64,000 bases of DNA from Ignelater luminosus (lineage: Eukaryota; Arthropoda; Insecta; Coleoptera; Elateridae): positions 328,501 to 392,500 of the forward strand of contig VTPC01090026.1 of NCBI GenBank assembly GCA_011009095.1, read 5' to 3'. This document shows positions 35,402 through 45,448 of the stretch, piece by piece (the stretch's first letter is position 1; each line of letters opens with the position of its first letter). The notes beneath the pieces are model-generated. The model saw only the letters and a program-made list of their open reading frames with translations. It had not been told where the DNA came from and did no database searches. Position numbers and translations under genes: made by a program.

Positions 35402-38370
35402 AAACTACGGTACAGTGAAACTACAAAAAACGATTGTACTGAGAAAGTTAGTTTTTGGACAACCGTCCTTCTTGCTCCAAGGTACAGAATTGTGTGCTAC
35501 ACATTTTACTAACAAGATTGAAATATTTTGATGTTAACCTACCCATAATATTCAGTGTGATGCATCCCAGTATGGTTTTGGAGCAGTAAACTTTTCAAGC
35601 AACGAAATACATTTGGCAAGAAAAATAATTTAAAAATCGAACTGTAAAAACTAAAGATGTTTTAATGTTTATTAAAAATACAAAGTATTAGAGATGGAAA
35701 TTGGTTGATATTAAATGCCCTTTTATAATTACCAATGGTCAAAGTTACACATTTAATTTGCTATAAAGCTTAGCAGTTTTGGCTATTCAAATCTTTGGCA
35801 TTTGTTGAGTTTTAACTAGACACCAACAGGCCTATTTTGCAGTAACCCTAGATTCTCGGAAAACATTGAGTTCAAACTATTCAAATTCGACAACTAACTA
35901 ATTCCAGCAATTTTAATTATATTCACAAAATCTACACTTTACTAAATTTACCAGATTTTATCACATGGCCAAATTCTTTAAAGGCCTAATTGTTTATACA
36001 TTCATTTTTATGATTCTCAACATACATATGATCTATAGATATCCTGATAATTACAATCAGAATGTAACATGCTGTTTCTTTTTTTAGACACTCCTTCTAA
36101 TGACTTTTCAATAATTTGAAATCTTCAATAAAGTTGCTTTCGTACTTACATACATATAACAGTTAATAAGAAGATAAGTAACTAATTAAGTATATTTTTG
36201 AACACTCATTCTGAGAAATAACAATTGTCATTCTAGCATATTCAATAAATCATAGTTGGTATGCATTTACCAATATCGAGGTTTGCCAAGTACCTTTTGA
36301 ATGAAAGCTCCAACTGCAACTGACGTTATTTCAACTACAATGACTTTCATAAACTTTACTTGTTTCAGAAATAACATTCTTTTTGTAATTAAGGAATAAT
36401 TTATAATTCAAGTAGGTAGTTTAGAAAATTAATTTTATACCAACGGACTAAAAGAAAAATGGATTTCAATTTTATAGAGAGCAACAAAAAAAATATATTA
36501 AAACTTAAAATTCTTCAGGGAATTTCAAACTCCAATATTTCATAACAAGTTTTTAAATAATTGCAGAACATGAAGCCTACGTGTACTACGCATTAGGAAA
36601 ATTTCAAGAATGTCGAGTAGGAAGCAACCATTTCGAAATGTGTACTAGGGTTGTGTATTTTATACCAGATGTTCCTCATATTTTTGCACCGCTTTAACAG
36701 TCTTATCCGAGCTGTACCTATGTTAGATCCTCTGTGTGAATTATTCATGCTCTGAGCGCATGTAACCTGACCGCAACTTTAACGGAGCACTTTTATTCTA
36801 AAAATATTCCAACTTAGACACAAGCATGGCTCTGACCGATATTTTACGGTGTTGACTTCGTTGGTGTCCTGTTTATATACATTTTATTACTATATCTTCG
36901 ATAGCTACAAATTTATTACCCGACGCAATTTTATTATTTCGTACAAACTTTACACCGATCTAACCTAATTTAACTCGAAACATTCCAGATTCAAAGATCA
37001 GATATTATGAATATGTCTTTCAAAATTTCCATTAATCTTTGTCAAAAATTTTCAAGTCAACATCTTCGTTACTGAATTCCATTTCTTAATATTAGAATTT
37101 GACGAAAAAAATATTTAAATTATTTTCGAAGTGGAAAATAGGAATAATAAACCTAATTAAGAGTCATTCGTATAAATTATACTTAATAACAGCTATTCTA
37201 AGAAATGTGCCAATCAAAAAACATTTGACAAACTTTTTCATTTAACTTTTAGCACGTGCTGCTGAAACGCAAACTTTCCTATATTTATAATTTTAATTTA
37301 AATTTCCTCCTTCTTTAAAACCAATTAAAACTACATAAAAGAGTCCCAAATTGAAGACATCCGCCGAAAGCACACGCCGAAATCTCTAGAGGAGCGAGAG
37401 CAAACGAGGACGATAACCAGGCCAAAAGATAAAAAAAGAGGAGGAAAAACAAGACACATAGATCAAATATACATCAAAAGTTTTAAATTAAATTTTCACC
37501 TTTCCGTTTCATATTATTCTTGTTAAAAAGTAAATTGCACTCCGTTGACAGAACAAAAAGGTACGTAAGTGTGTGGAGCAATAACATTATAGTAAGGGCG
37601 TACAAGAGGAGGAGAAAAAAACGAACATTAAAGAAGAAAAATGTAAGCAAAGCCTTCTAACTTAATGGAAAACGAGTATGGACGGAATTCGACTGGAGCC
37701 TCTTCGACCTTTAGAACATTTATCAAAGAGAATCTAAAGAAATAAGCAATATTTGATCGAAATAAAGGAGACTTTGAATAATAGAATTTCAGAATGGAAA
37801 TTGCATAAATTGATTCACATACGTCAAGGAATCTTTGATTTCTTTGACCAATAAAAGTATAAATGTAGAACGGAAACTAATCATAAATTAAATATTTTTT
37901 CCGTTATGAAAGTAGTACATTTTCATATTTTCACAGTAATTAGGATGTGACTTGTTTTTCTTGTTTCTTTATTCATTTGCTTTTATTACGCATTAGGTTC
38001 CCTGTAGCTCATTACTTAAGTATATTACGACTTTTACTTCCGTACTTTTTTAAGTACAGGAACTCATTATTAGCTTCTACACATTAAAGTAAGCAATAAG
38101 GTTCACAGCAATTTATAGGAATCGCCTTCCAAGCGGCGAAAACCACAATTCAAATAATATTATTTTATCAAAGTATCATAATATAGCTTACTTTAGCAAA
38201 TTCATACTTTCCTAAAAAATAAGTAACACACTTTTTAGTCAGATTTCTCTTCTCTCTCTAATAAATGAAACTGTGTCATTTTTAGATTTTTTTTCTTCTT
38301 AAAGTTGACTAGTGCAAATATCAATTTGATGTTTTTCAGAAATCAACAGCATGATGTTTTTGTTTCTTAC
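35402..38370. other. No supported gene; long AT-rich intergenic or intronic DNA
   Basis: Nothing recognisable. Between about 37345 and 37440 the DNA is richer in GA and CpG-containing words. If the exon at 38371-38561 (minus) is real, this stretch would be its downstream intron. Confidence 0.5.
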
Positions 38371-38561
38371 CGGAATGGTGGCTTTTTCCTCGGAGGTGGT
38401 TCCCCCATTTGGTGGCACATGACCGGCTTTGGCAACAAGCCCCGCCGGAACCCGCACCGTGAAGCAATTTGGCGCTGTGCCCCACTCACAAGTGGCCCCC
38501 TTCAGGACCACAGCGGCATTCAGTGCATCTCCTGCACTCACCCCGAAAGGCACACCGTTCA
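38371..38561 (-). CDS. Candidate host exon, GC-rich, product not recognised
   Basis: A 191-base block of about 60% GC in DNA that is otherwise near 30% GC. On the minus strand one frame is open and protein-like for 63 codons. It begins NGVPFGVSAGDALNAAVVLK, then GATCEWGTAPNCFTVRVPAG, LVAKAGHVPPNGG and ends TTSEEKATIP. Immediately after it comes a strong splice donor (CCG|GTAAGA; GT at 38369-38370). At the other side an AG at 38562-38563 (CGGAG|TGAAC) gives an exon of two bases plus 63 whole codons; the pyrimidine tract before it is poor. An in-frame TGA lies just upstream, so an acceptor between is required. Glycine/alanine/valine-rich with two cysteines. I do not recognise the protein. Composition, open frame and donor together argue for a conserved internal exon of a host gene transcribed leftwards. 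Confidence 0.5.
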
Positions 38562-38984
38562 CTCCGACCGATCAAGTTATCACACAACAAGAACGTTCTC
38601 TAATAATAATGCACCACACTCAACTTTTCTAAAGTGGAGAATGTTGGCCACTGTTTTAAACGTTTTTAAAAAATTAATTTTTACAAATATAAATTAATGT
38701 TGATATTATTCGATCTTCTTAAACAAAAAAATCCTATATTCAGTGAAAGCGAGTGAAACCGGGAAAACAGATGTGCGACACCCTTTTAAATTATTAATAT
38801 TATTACTATTATTACTATTATCGGTGGTGTGAAGGAAGTGTAGGCCCGAAAATAGAATTAACACAGCGATATCTAGTGGGCATCGATTGGGAAATGCCAC
38901 GACCGTGTTTTGGCACCAGATTTGTACAAAATTTGAGGCTTAACACGTTAGATTTAGGTTCGCAGCTGTTTGAGATGGTTTGAA

Positions 38985-39190
38985 GGGGGTAGAGCTCGCG
39001 TGGTCGTATGTTTATTATCAACAGCTGAGTACGCGACGCTAGGGAAGGTTATGCGGTACTGTTGTACTAAGACGCTATTGAACGACGCCGCCGCCAGAGC
39101 GCAGGAGCGTCGCGCCGTCGCTACGCGTCTACTACCTGCTGCTTGTTTGCATGGTTTGTGCTTTGCTTGCGTTTGCTCGTTAATAAATGA
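38985..39190. other. CpG-dense GC-rich patch
   Basis: Especially 39060-39140, where CGACGCCGCCGCC and GCGTCGCGCCGTCGC occur within about 80 bases. It lies about 500 bases upstream, in minus-strand sense, of the candidate exon and could be a promoter or 5' exon of that gene. No good coding frame crosses the whole patch. Confidence 0.35.
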
Positions 39191-40644
39191 TCACGTTTTC
39201 AAGTATTTTTATCAAATCTTTCTGAATACCCCTATTAATTTACGTCAAATCGCAATAATTCTGGTTTACTGAAATACTTGTACTTTATTGCTATTGTTAT
39301 CGTTTTTTAAATCGTTATTTCATTTACAAATGGAAACACAGTTGCATTTTCAACTTTTCGATTTTGATAAATTAGACGGACATATTTCCATGTATCCAAA
39401 TTTCAGATCCATTTAGTTTAAACGGACAACCCATGGGTTTTCAAGTTTCAGGCAAGTGTTACATAAATCTAAAGCAAGTGAACAACAAAGTTGTGAAATT
39501 TTGAAGACAAAGGACGTATAACTAACAGCTAGTACATCGTATAAGAGAACAAATTTAATTTGCGTTTGCTGAAAGCAAACATTTTCTATATATAAAGTTC
39601 AGTAGTTTGTTTTCACGAAAGTTTTCTTTTCAATGTTCAGCAAATATGCATGATGTCAAAATTTTCTTTTTTAGAACGTTTCTATGAAATCAGTAAGGTT
39701 CCAAGTAAATTTAATATTTAAATTAATTGTTTAATAGTTCAAAATTATTTCTACTTTATAACTTTTCAATTTTTTATTATTCTTCATTTATTAATTCTGT
39801 TTTTGTTCTGTTTCCAATAACTAGCCCAAGATACAATTTGCGCATAACAGAGGAGTATTACATGCTTTCTAATAAGCCAGAAGCCATATGTTGAATTAAT
39901 GTGTATTAGTCAAGGGTAGAACAATTAATCTATTGAAATATGTTTTAACATTAAAGATGCTATAGAAGGTATACAAGCCCTTTAAGCAGAAATTCAACAT
40001 AAAAATGGTTTATTCAATTAGGAAATTTACTCTGCTACTGATATTTAATTTGATCTGGCCATTTATTTAATTCAGTTGTTAATTAGGTGTTTACCTGCTA
40101 AATTCAACTAATATGCTCAGTAAATAAATGTCAAGTCTTTTATTTCCAGTAACTAGGCATGTCTGGTTTCTATTTTTTTTTTATAAATTTAAAAATGAGA
40201 AGATTTTTTTAAATGCTACTTTGTTTACAACGAATGCAGACATCGTTCAAGAAAATCTAAACGTCTTTCTTTACGTTAATGAAGTGAATGTGAAGCGTTT
40301 TGAACTGCTCTCCTTGATGGCGCTTTATAATTATGTTGACAAACCTAAAGAGAGTTGTCCGAGGATAACAAATAACCTCAATGCAGCCAACCATTTCACC
40401 AAAATCATAGAAATTTAAGATTTAAGGTTACTCTTATCTTGTCCTGGTTTTATCTGGTTTATACCGTATTAAAGTAGCAAAAATGTCTAATGTTACTATT
40501 TGAGTGACACTCAATACCTGCAACCGTCCACAAAATCCTCGATAATAGAATAGAAATCTGGAAATAAATTTTCTAAAAGAGAAGAAAGAATGCACGCAAA
40601 TATTTTTAGCAAAATACTGAGTAAATTGAACCCAATTATATACA
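39191..40644. other. No supported gene
   Basis: AT-rich DNA. The open frame at 40128-40418 has no recognisable motif and is probably chance. Confidence 0.5.
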
Positions 40645-41250
40645 CAGGGTGAGTAGGGAAGATCGCACCAAACTCCAGGAGTGTATTGTACATGTAAAGA
40701 TAATAAAAAAAACTCAAATGTTATCCGATTTTCATTTGCTTTCAAGTTATAGCGTTATTACAAAACTTCCTATCTTAACATTGATTAAATTTTAATTCCT
40801 ATAATAAGTTTTAAAAATACCGCCACTGATCTCCAAACATTTTTTGTTCCGTCTAAAAAGAGCACCCGTTGCTTTTCTGATTGCTTCATGTCTTTCTTTG
40901 ATATCGGCTGCATTATTTCTAATGCGTTGAATTAGTGCATCCCGAGTGTCAACTTTAACTTTGTATAGCATTAACAAGAAACTAACTTTGTATGCTTCAT
41001 CTTTGAACCAGCCCCATAAACAATAGTCTAATGGTGTGAGATCTGGAGATCTTGGAGGATAGATATTAAGGCGAAAACAAACGAAAATTGGGATCATTAA
41101 TTACAACACTAGATTAATACAAAATTTTGTAATAGCGCTATAACTTGAAAACGAATGAAAATCGGATAACAACATTTCAGTTTTTTTTAAATTATCTTTA
41201 CATGTACAATACACTCTTCGAGTTTGGTGCGATCCTCCCGACTCACCCTG
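40645..41250 (-). mobile_element. Internally deleted mariner/Tc1-type element with about 125-bp inverted ends
   Basis: The left arm (40645 to about 40766) and the right arm (about 41120-41250) are inverted copies starting CAGGGTGAGT and running through ATCGCACCAAACTC, TGTATTGTACATGTAAAGAT, ATCCGATTTTCAT and AAGTTATAGCG. TA lies on both sides. The core holds the last part of a transposase on the minus strand. The total of about 606 bp is about half of an autonomous element of this class, so the catalytic N-terminal half has been deleted. Confidence 0.85.
40792..41097 (-). pseudogene. Mariner/Tc1-superfamily transposase, C-terminal fragment
   Basis: Read on the minus strand: YPPRSPDLTPLDYCLWGWFK is the third catalytic-acid block (PP.SPDLTPLD..LWG), followed by EAYKV, a helical region with RIRNNAADIKERHEAIRKAT, RRNKKCLEISGGIFKTYY and a stop. 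The C-terminal pattern 'R......C....GG.F...' is typical of insect elements of this type. Everything upstream, including the first two catalytic Asp residues and the DNA-binding domain, is missing. The frame is otherwise uninterrupted, so the deletion rather than point decay killed it. Confidence 0.8.
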
Positions 41251-41261
41251 TATATTAAGGT

Positions 41262-41450
41262 GGCCCTAAAAAATTTTTTTTAGGTAAACATTTCATAAGG
41301 TCCCTTTCGCCTAAAAAACAAGATTGGTATACGTTTTAAACTTAGACTATAGTAAAATAACGTACCTTGAGAGGGTTATACAGGGTTTTTATTTCAAAAG
41401 TGTCCATCTTGAATAACTCTTTAATTAGTAAAATTATCAAAAATCGCTAA
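41262..41450. repeat. Remnant of another TACAGGGT-type transposon end
   Basis: TTATACAGGGTTTTTATTTC with AAAAGTGTCCATCTTGAATA (about 41377-41417) resembles inverted ends of insect mariner-like elements. It sits between the deleted element at 40645-41250 and the LINE fragment. No partner end was found. Confidence 0.35.
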
Positions 41451-42690
41451 AACATGTTGATTTTGTTTTGGAGGGTGACATTTTATTTTAATAGGGTGAA
41501 ATTGCCTTATTACCGCCCATGTTTGTTCGAGTTTGTTATTAATATCTTGTTCTGTTTGTCATTTTTCGTTATCGTGAAGCCCAAATATTTGTATTTGTTT
41601 GTGCCTTTGACTTCGATATTGTTTTCCATTTTTAAATTTTTGGCTTCCTCTTCTGAGGTTACAAGGTATTCCGTTTTGTTGAAATTTATTTCTAGTCCAA
41701 CTACTTGGTACTCTTCGTTTAATTCTCTAACCATGTAGGCGAGATCTTCTTCGTCTTGAGCCACATCTACATGATCATCTGCGACGCATAAGGTGAACAA
41801 GTGATCATTTCTGACTGGAACTCCCATACCACTACATTTTCGGTTCCAGTATTTTAATGTATCTTCTAAAAATATTTTGAATAATATTGGTGGGCATCCT
41901 TGGAGTAGTCCCTTCAAGGTTTCAAATTTTGTTATGACTTTGCCTCCTATTTGTATAAATACTTATTACCATTATACATATTTTTCACTGCCTTTGTTAG
42001 GCCTTGTGGTATGTTGATAGTCATCATCGCTTTCCATAATCTTTGTCTTGAGACTGTATCGTATGCTTTCCGTAGGTCTATAAATGCTAGATAAATTTCT
42101 CTATTTTTTGCTTTTTTCTATTAGCTGCTGGATCGTATAGATGTGATCTATACATAATCTACCCGCTGTGAATCCCGCTTATTCCTCTCCAATCCTTCTT
42201 TTTATACTATCCTCTAATTTGTTTCTGATTATTCTACTGTATATTATGCAAATACACTAATTTTCCTATACTTTTCGCATTTGCTTCTTTGACCTTTCTT
42301 AAAAATTGATGTCATTTATGCTTCCTTCCATTCCTTGGGAATATTTTCTCCATTAATTATCTTTCGAACATTTGTCGTAGAATTCTTCATAGATTCTCGC
42401 AACCGTATTTAATCAACTCCAAGACAATTCACTTGTCTTTCCTTGTGTTACCTCCATGTGTTCGTCGTTAGTATCTGTTGAATCTTCCTTAGTTTTATTT
42501 ATAAGTTCTTGTTTGCTTTCTATCAAACGCTTTTTATAGTGTTTTCTCATTTCTGGTCCTGAATTTATGGTACATGTATTTACCTTGTCTGTCTTATTTG
42601 CTCTTAAAGTTTTCATTATTTTCCAAGTTTTGGAATTTCTCTTCTTATGAAGATTAACATAGAGAAACAACTGCTCGATGGCAAGGAGGT
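41450..42690 (-). pseudogene. Non-LTR retrotransposon (LINE) reverse-transcriptase fragment
   Basis: Read from the high to the low coordinate: a linker KTWKIMKTLRANKTDK and VNTCTINSG (about 42645-42560), an acidic segment TDTNDEHMEVTQGKT, an RT block where IYLAFIDLRKAYDTVSRQRL (about 42098-42040) holds the first catalytic Asp, MTINIPQGLTKAVKNMYNG, LKGLLQGCPPILF (about 41920-41885), and LFTLCVADDHVDVAQDEEDL (about 41805-41745), the YADD-box region, here VADD. Then LEINFNKTEYLVTSEEEAKN and a short thumb region. RT makes the cDNA during target-primed insertion. Stops and frameshifts interrupt the frame. No endonuclease and no 3' end are seen, so both ends are truncated. The copy at 50625-53560 is a distinct, more complete LINE. 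Confidence 0.75.
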
Positions 42691-42769
42691 GATGATTTCT
42701 GGAGATTTCAGTCTGTAGTACGAATGATAGAAAGGTAGTACTACTTCTGGATTTTATAACAGCACATCC

Positions 42770-43349
42770 CAAAGACCTCAATGGGAACATGCCATGGAAA
42801 ATGAAATGCAAGCTTTAGTCAAAAATAAAACATGAGATCTAGTTCCTTTACCAGAATGTAAAAAGGTAATTTACTGTAAATGGGTTTATAAGATTAAAGT
42901 AGATGGTAATGGTGATACTCATTATAAAGCCAGACTGGTAGCAAAAGGTTTTTAGCAAAAAGAAGCTATTGATTTTGAAGAAATTTATGCACCAGTGGCT
43001 CGCCTAACAACAATTCCATCTTCATCAACTGAAGCAGAATACATTGTCCTTGCAGGTTGTGTAGCTAAAGGCGTCTGGTTGAAAAACTGGTTACAAGAAA
43101 TGTGAAGTGAATGAACGATTTGTTGTTCATGAAGACAATCATGGGTGTATATTTCTTTCTCAAAATCCTAGCGATTTTAAACGATCCAAACACATTGATA
43201 TTAAATATCGTTTTGTTAGAGATAAAGTCAGCCAAGGTATTGTTAACATTGTTTACTGTCCAACAAATGAATAGATTGCAGATATTCTAACTAAGAGCCT
43301 AGTTAAGCAGGAATTCCAGAAGTTTAAATTAATGTTAGGGCTGCATTAG
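42770..43349 (+). pseudogene. Ty1/copia retrotransposon pol fragment with RT-RNase H deletion
   Basis: WEHAMENEMQALVKNKT (about 42782), then [20 protein letters not shown] (about 42862-42921), [10 protein letters not shown] and DFEEIYAPVARLTTI (about 42973-43013) form the start of the copia reverse-transcriptase domain. At about 43015 the sequence jumps straight to SSSTEAEYIVLAGCVAKGVW (about 43018-43080), which is the RNase H domain; the RT catalytic YVDD region is deleted. After a one-frame shift it continues HEDNHGCIFLSQNPSDFKRS (about 43129-43190), KHIDIKYRFVRDKV and ADILTKSL, with a stop at 43347-43349. Two in-frame stops (TGA near 42833, TAG near 42954). No LTR could be confirmed. Confidence 0.85.
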
Positions 43350-43447
43350 ATTGTTTAATTTGTTTTTTGAATGATTAGGAAGTTTATGGCACGAGCGACA
43401 GCGGCCCTACAAATTCAAAGAACACACTTTACACTTTAGTTGTATAC

Positions 43448-43684
43448 AATATTTTTTGCACGACCGTAAAATAAAGAAAATAATAAAGAAAAACCATTGA
43501 CAGTAGATTAAAAAATGAAGTTGACCAAGATCATAGGAACGCATAATGATTTCATTACGACATCGATACGGCCATTATAACATCGATACGTGAAATTAAT
43601 TGCAAATGTTTATAATTGTCAACTTTCAACATTGACAAGTACTTGTAAAGCGCCAACTCTACAGGCGGTCGTGCAAAAAATATT
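43448..43684. repeat. 237-bp inverted-repeat unit
   Basis: AATATTTTTTGCACGACCG (43448-43466) is perfectly inverted at CGGTCGTGCAAAAAATATT (43666-43684). Pairing continues outward with mismatches for about 6 bases. The core is AT-rich and holds two copies of ACATCGATACG (about 43559 and 43581). Probably a MITE or a foldback scar just downstream of the copia stop. Confidence 0.6.
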
Positions 43685-43729
43685 CTATAGTTGGCAGGTA
43701 TGCAATCTTGGTTACTGGTAGTTGATGTT

Positions 43730-43882
43730 TATATTATTATATTAAAATGATGTTACATTAAAGTTGATACAAAACGTAGTCATTCTTTTATATTATCTTC
43801 AGTAAAACCTCTGTAATATCAAATTAAAGTGTTTTACACTCATTGCCCCCCGTTTATTATATTATAGGAAACACCCTGTATA
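43730..43882. repeat. Single end of a TACAGGGTGTTTCC-type transposon
   Basis: GGAAACACCCTGTATA (43867-43882) is the reverse complement of TATACAGGGTGTTTCC, which also occurs at 62396-62411. It is a common tip of insect mariner-like or MITE sequences. The inward sequence (43730-43866) looks like the matching subterminal DNA. The other end is absent or beyond recognition. Confidence 0.4.
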
Positions 43883-43889
43883 TTACAGA

Positions 43890-45448
43890 AAGGGTAAAAG
43901 AAACAAGAAAAGGGCGAGAAAGGATGCAAACAACAAGTAGAATGTTTAATGAAGTAAGTCGAAGAAAATTCACTAGGAAATATTTTCCTACTAATGGAGA
44001 CGGGTAGAAGTCTGAAATTTGTCAAACGATGTATCTTCGTACATTTGATCTTACTTTGAAAACGGTAAGGGTGATTGTTGAGAATAAGAAAAATAGCGAA
44101 TCAAGTATTTGTCCAATGGGTGGCCAAGGGCAACATTTTAAACACAAAAGAATAGAAGAAGGTAGAAAAGACATCATTCGAAAACTTATTAACAGTTTTC
44201 GTACTTATTCCGATCATTATTCTCAAGAATGTACTTCAAAAAAATACTTAAGTCTCGAACTCTCTATTGCATTGATGCATTACCTTTAGTCTGAGCACTG
44301 TAAACAAAATAATATAACACCTTACAAGGAGTATCAATGTAGACAAAGCTTTATTGAAGAGTTTAATTTTTCTTTTTACACTTCATCAAATGGCACTTGT
44401 GCCATGTCTAAAGACTCTGGAAGGGAAGCAACTGACTAAATGATCAGAAACTAAAACTTTCAACAGGAAGGGAGGAACATTTGAATTTGGCTAGGTTGCC
44501 TATAAACTTAAGTCTTTAGGTAAGGAAAGGAGCAAGAAAGATTCAACTTTTGTGGTAGCTTCTTTCCACTTGGAAAAATGTTTGCCAACGCCATACCTGC
44601 GTAACAGCTATGAAAGACAGCTTTGGACATACAATTGGACAGTATATGCAACGACAACTTCAGGCAGCTTAGGAATTTGCCATCTGTGGAACAAAACAGT
44701 GGCTGCTCGCTATGGTCAGGGGATAATAACGTCCTGTATAAGATAATTCCTCTTGTCATTACCAAATGAGGTAGAAATTCTCAACCTTTATGGCGATTCG
44801 TGTTCTAAGCAGACCAGAAACATTTTGATGTGAGCTATGTTGCGTCTTGTAAGGAATGCGATAAAAAAGGCAGGGTCGAAATTTGAAAAACATTCACCAC
44901 AGATTTATGGAACCTGCCCATTCCCATATAGAGGCCGACACTATTAACGCCGCTATTGAAACAGCCAAGGAAAAAACTGCTGCTGATATTGAAGTTCCTC
45001 ACGATTGGATCTACTTTATAAGAACTGTACGTCGAAATTCACCTCTACAAGTTATTGAAATGCAGCAAAAAGATTTTTTAGGTTAGTGGTCTACTGAATG
45101 ACTAACTTGTGCATCGAAGAAAAAATGAAGAAGGTAAAACTATTTAATGGATGCGTATAAAATGGTAATAATTTACTCCAGAAAAGGAATATCAGTTTTT
45201 TTTATAAAACTAGCTTTTTCGATGATGGGGAATTTAAAAGAGGTGACTTAAAACAAGGTACCGTAAGAAAACGACAAGACGGGATGGAAATCAGTTTTCC
45301 AAACCCTACAACTTTGGAACCACTGCCTATTGCCGATATTAAAGTCAGCAATTTGTTGGATTTACTTCCTTATATCAGCGGATACAATGAAAACCCACAA
45401 CGACTGAAACAGCTTGATCCCGAAGACATTTCTGACGTTAATGACTAA
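43890..45448 (+). pseudogene. Family C: transposase-like protein (GDSC / HSHIEADT type)
   Basis: Order: SRRKFTRKYF (about 43960) and a stretch giving QTMYLRTFDLTLKTVRVIVE (about 44020-44080), GGQGQHFKHKRIEEGRKDII and RKLINSFRTYSDHYSQE (about 44122-44232), SKKYLSLELSIALMHYL, a shifted region with EEFNFSFYTSSNGTCAMSKD, EREEHLNLA-like helix, LPTPYLRNSYERQLWTYNWT (about 44583-44642), ICHLWNKTVAARYGQGIITS (about 44676-44735), EVEILNLYGDSCSKQTRN (about 44769-44822), EPAHSHIEADTINAAIETAK (about 44911-44970), DIEVPHDWIYFIRT, LQVIEMQQKDFLG, and a C-terminus DGEFKRGDLKQGTVRKRQDG ... LLDLLPYISGYNENPQRLKQ (about 45355-45414) to TAA 45446-45448. The conserved acidic residues in GDSC and EADT are present. 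About six stops or frameshifts. Same superfamily as B. A recognisable full C-terminus makes this copy a good anchor for the family. Confidence 0.7.

Noticed and set aside
42770-43349. An integrated virus
   Set aside because: The pol order and motifs are those of a Ty1/copia retrotransposon; no envelope or viral structural gene is present.
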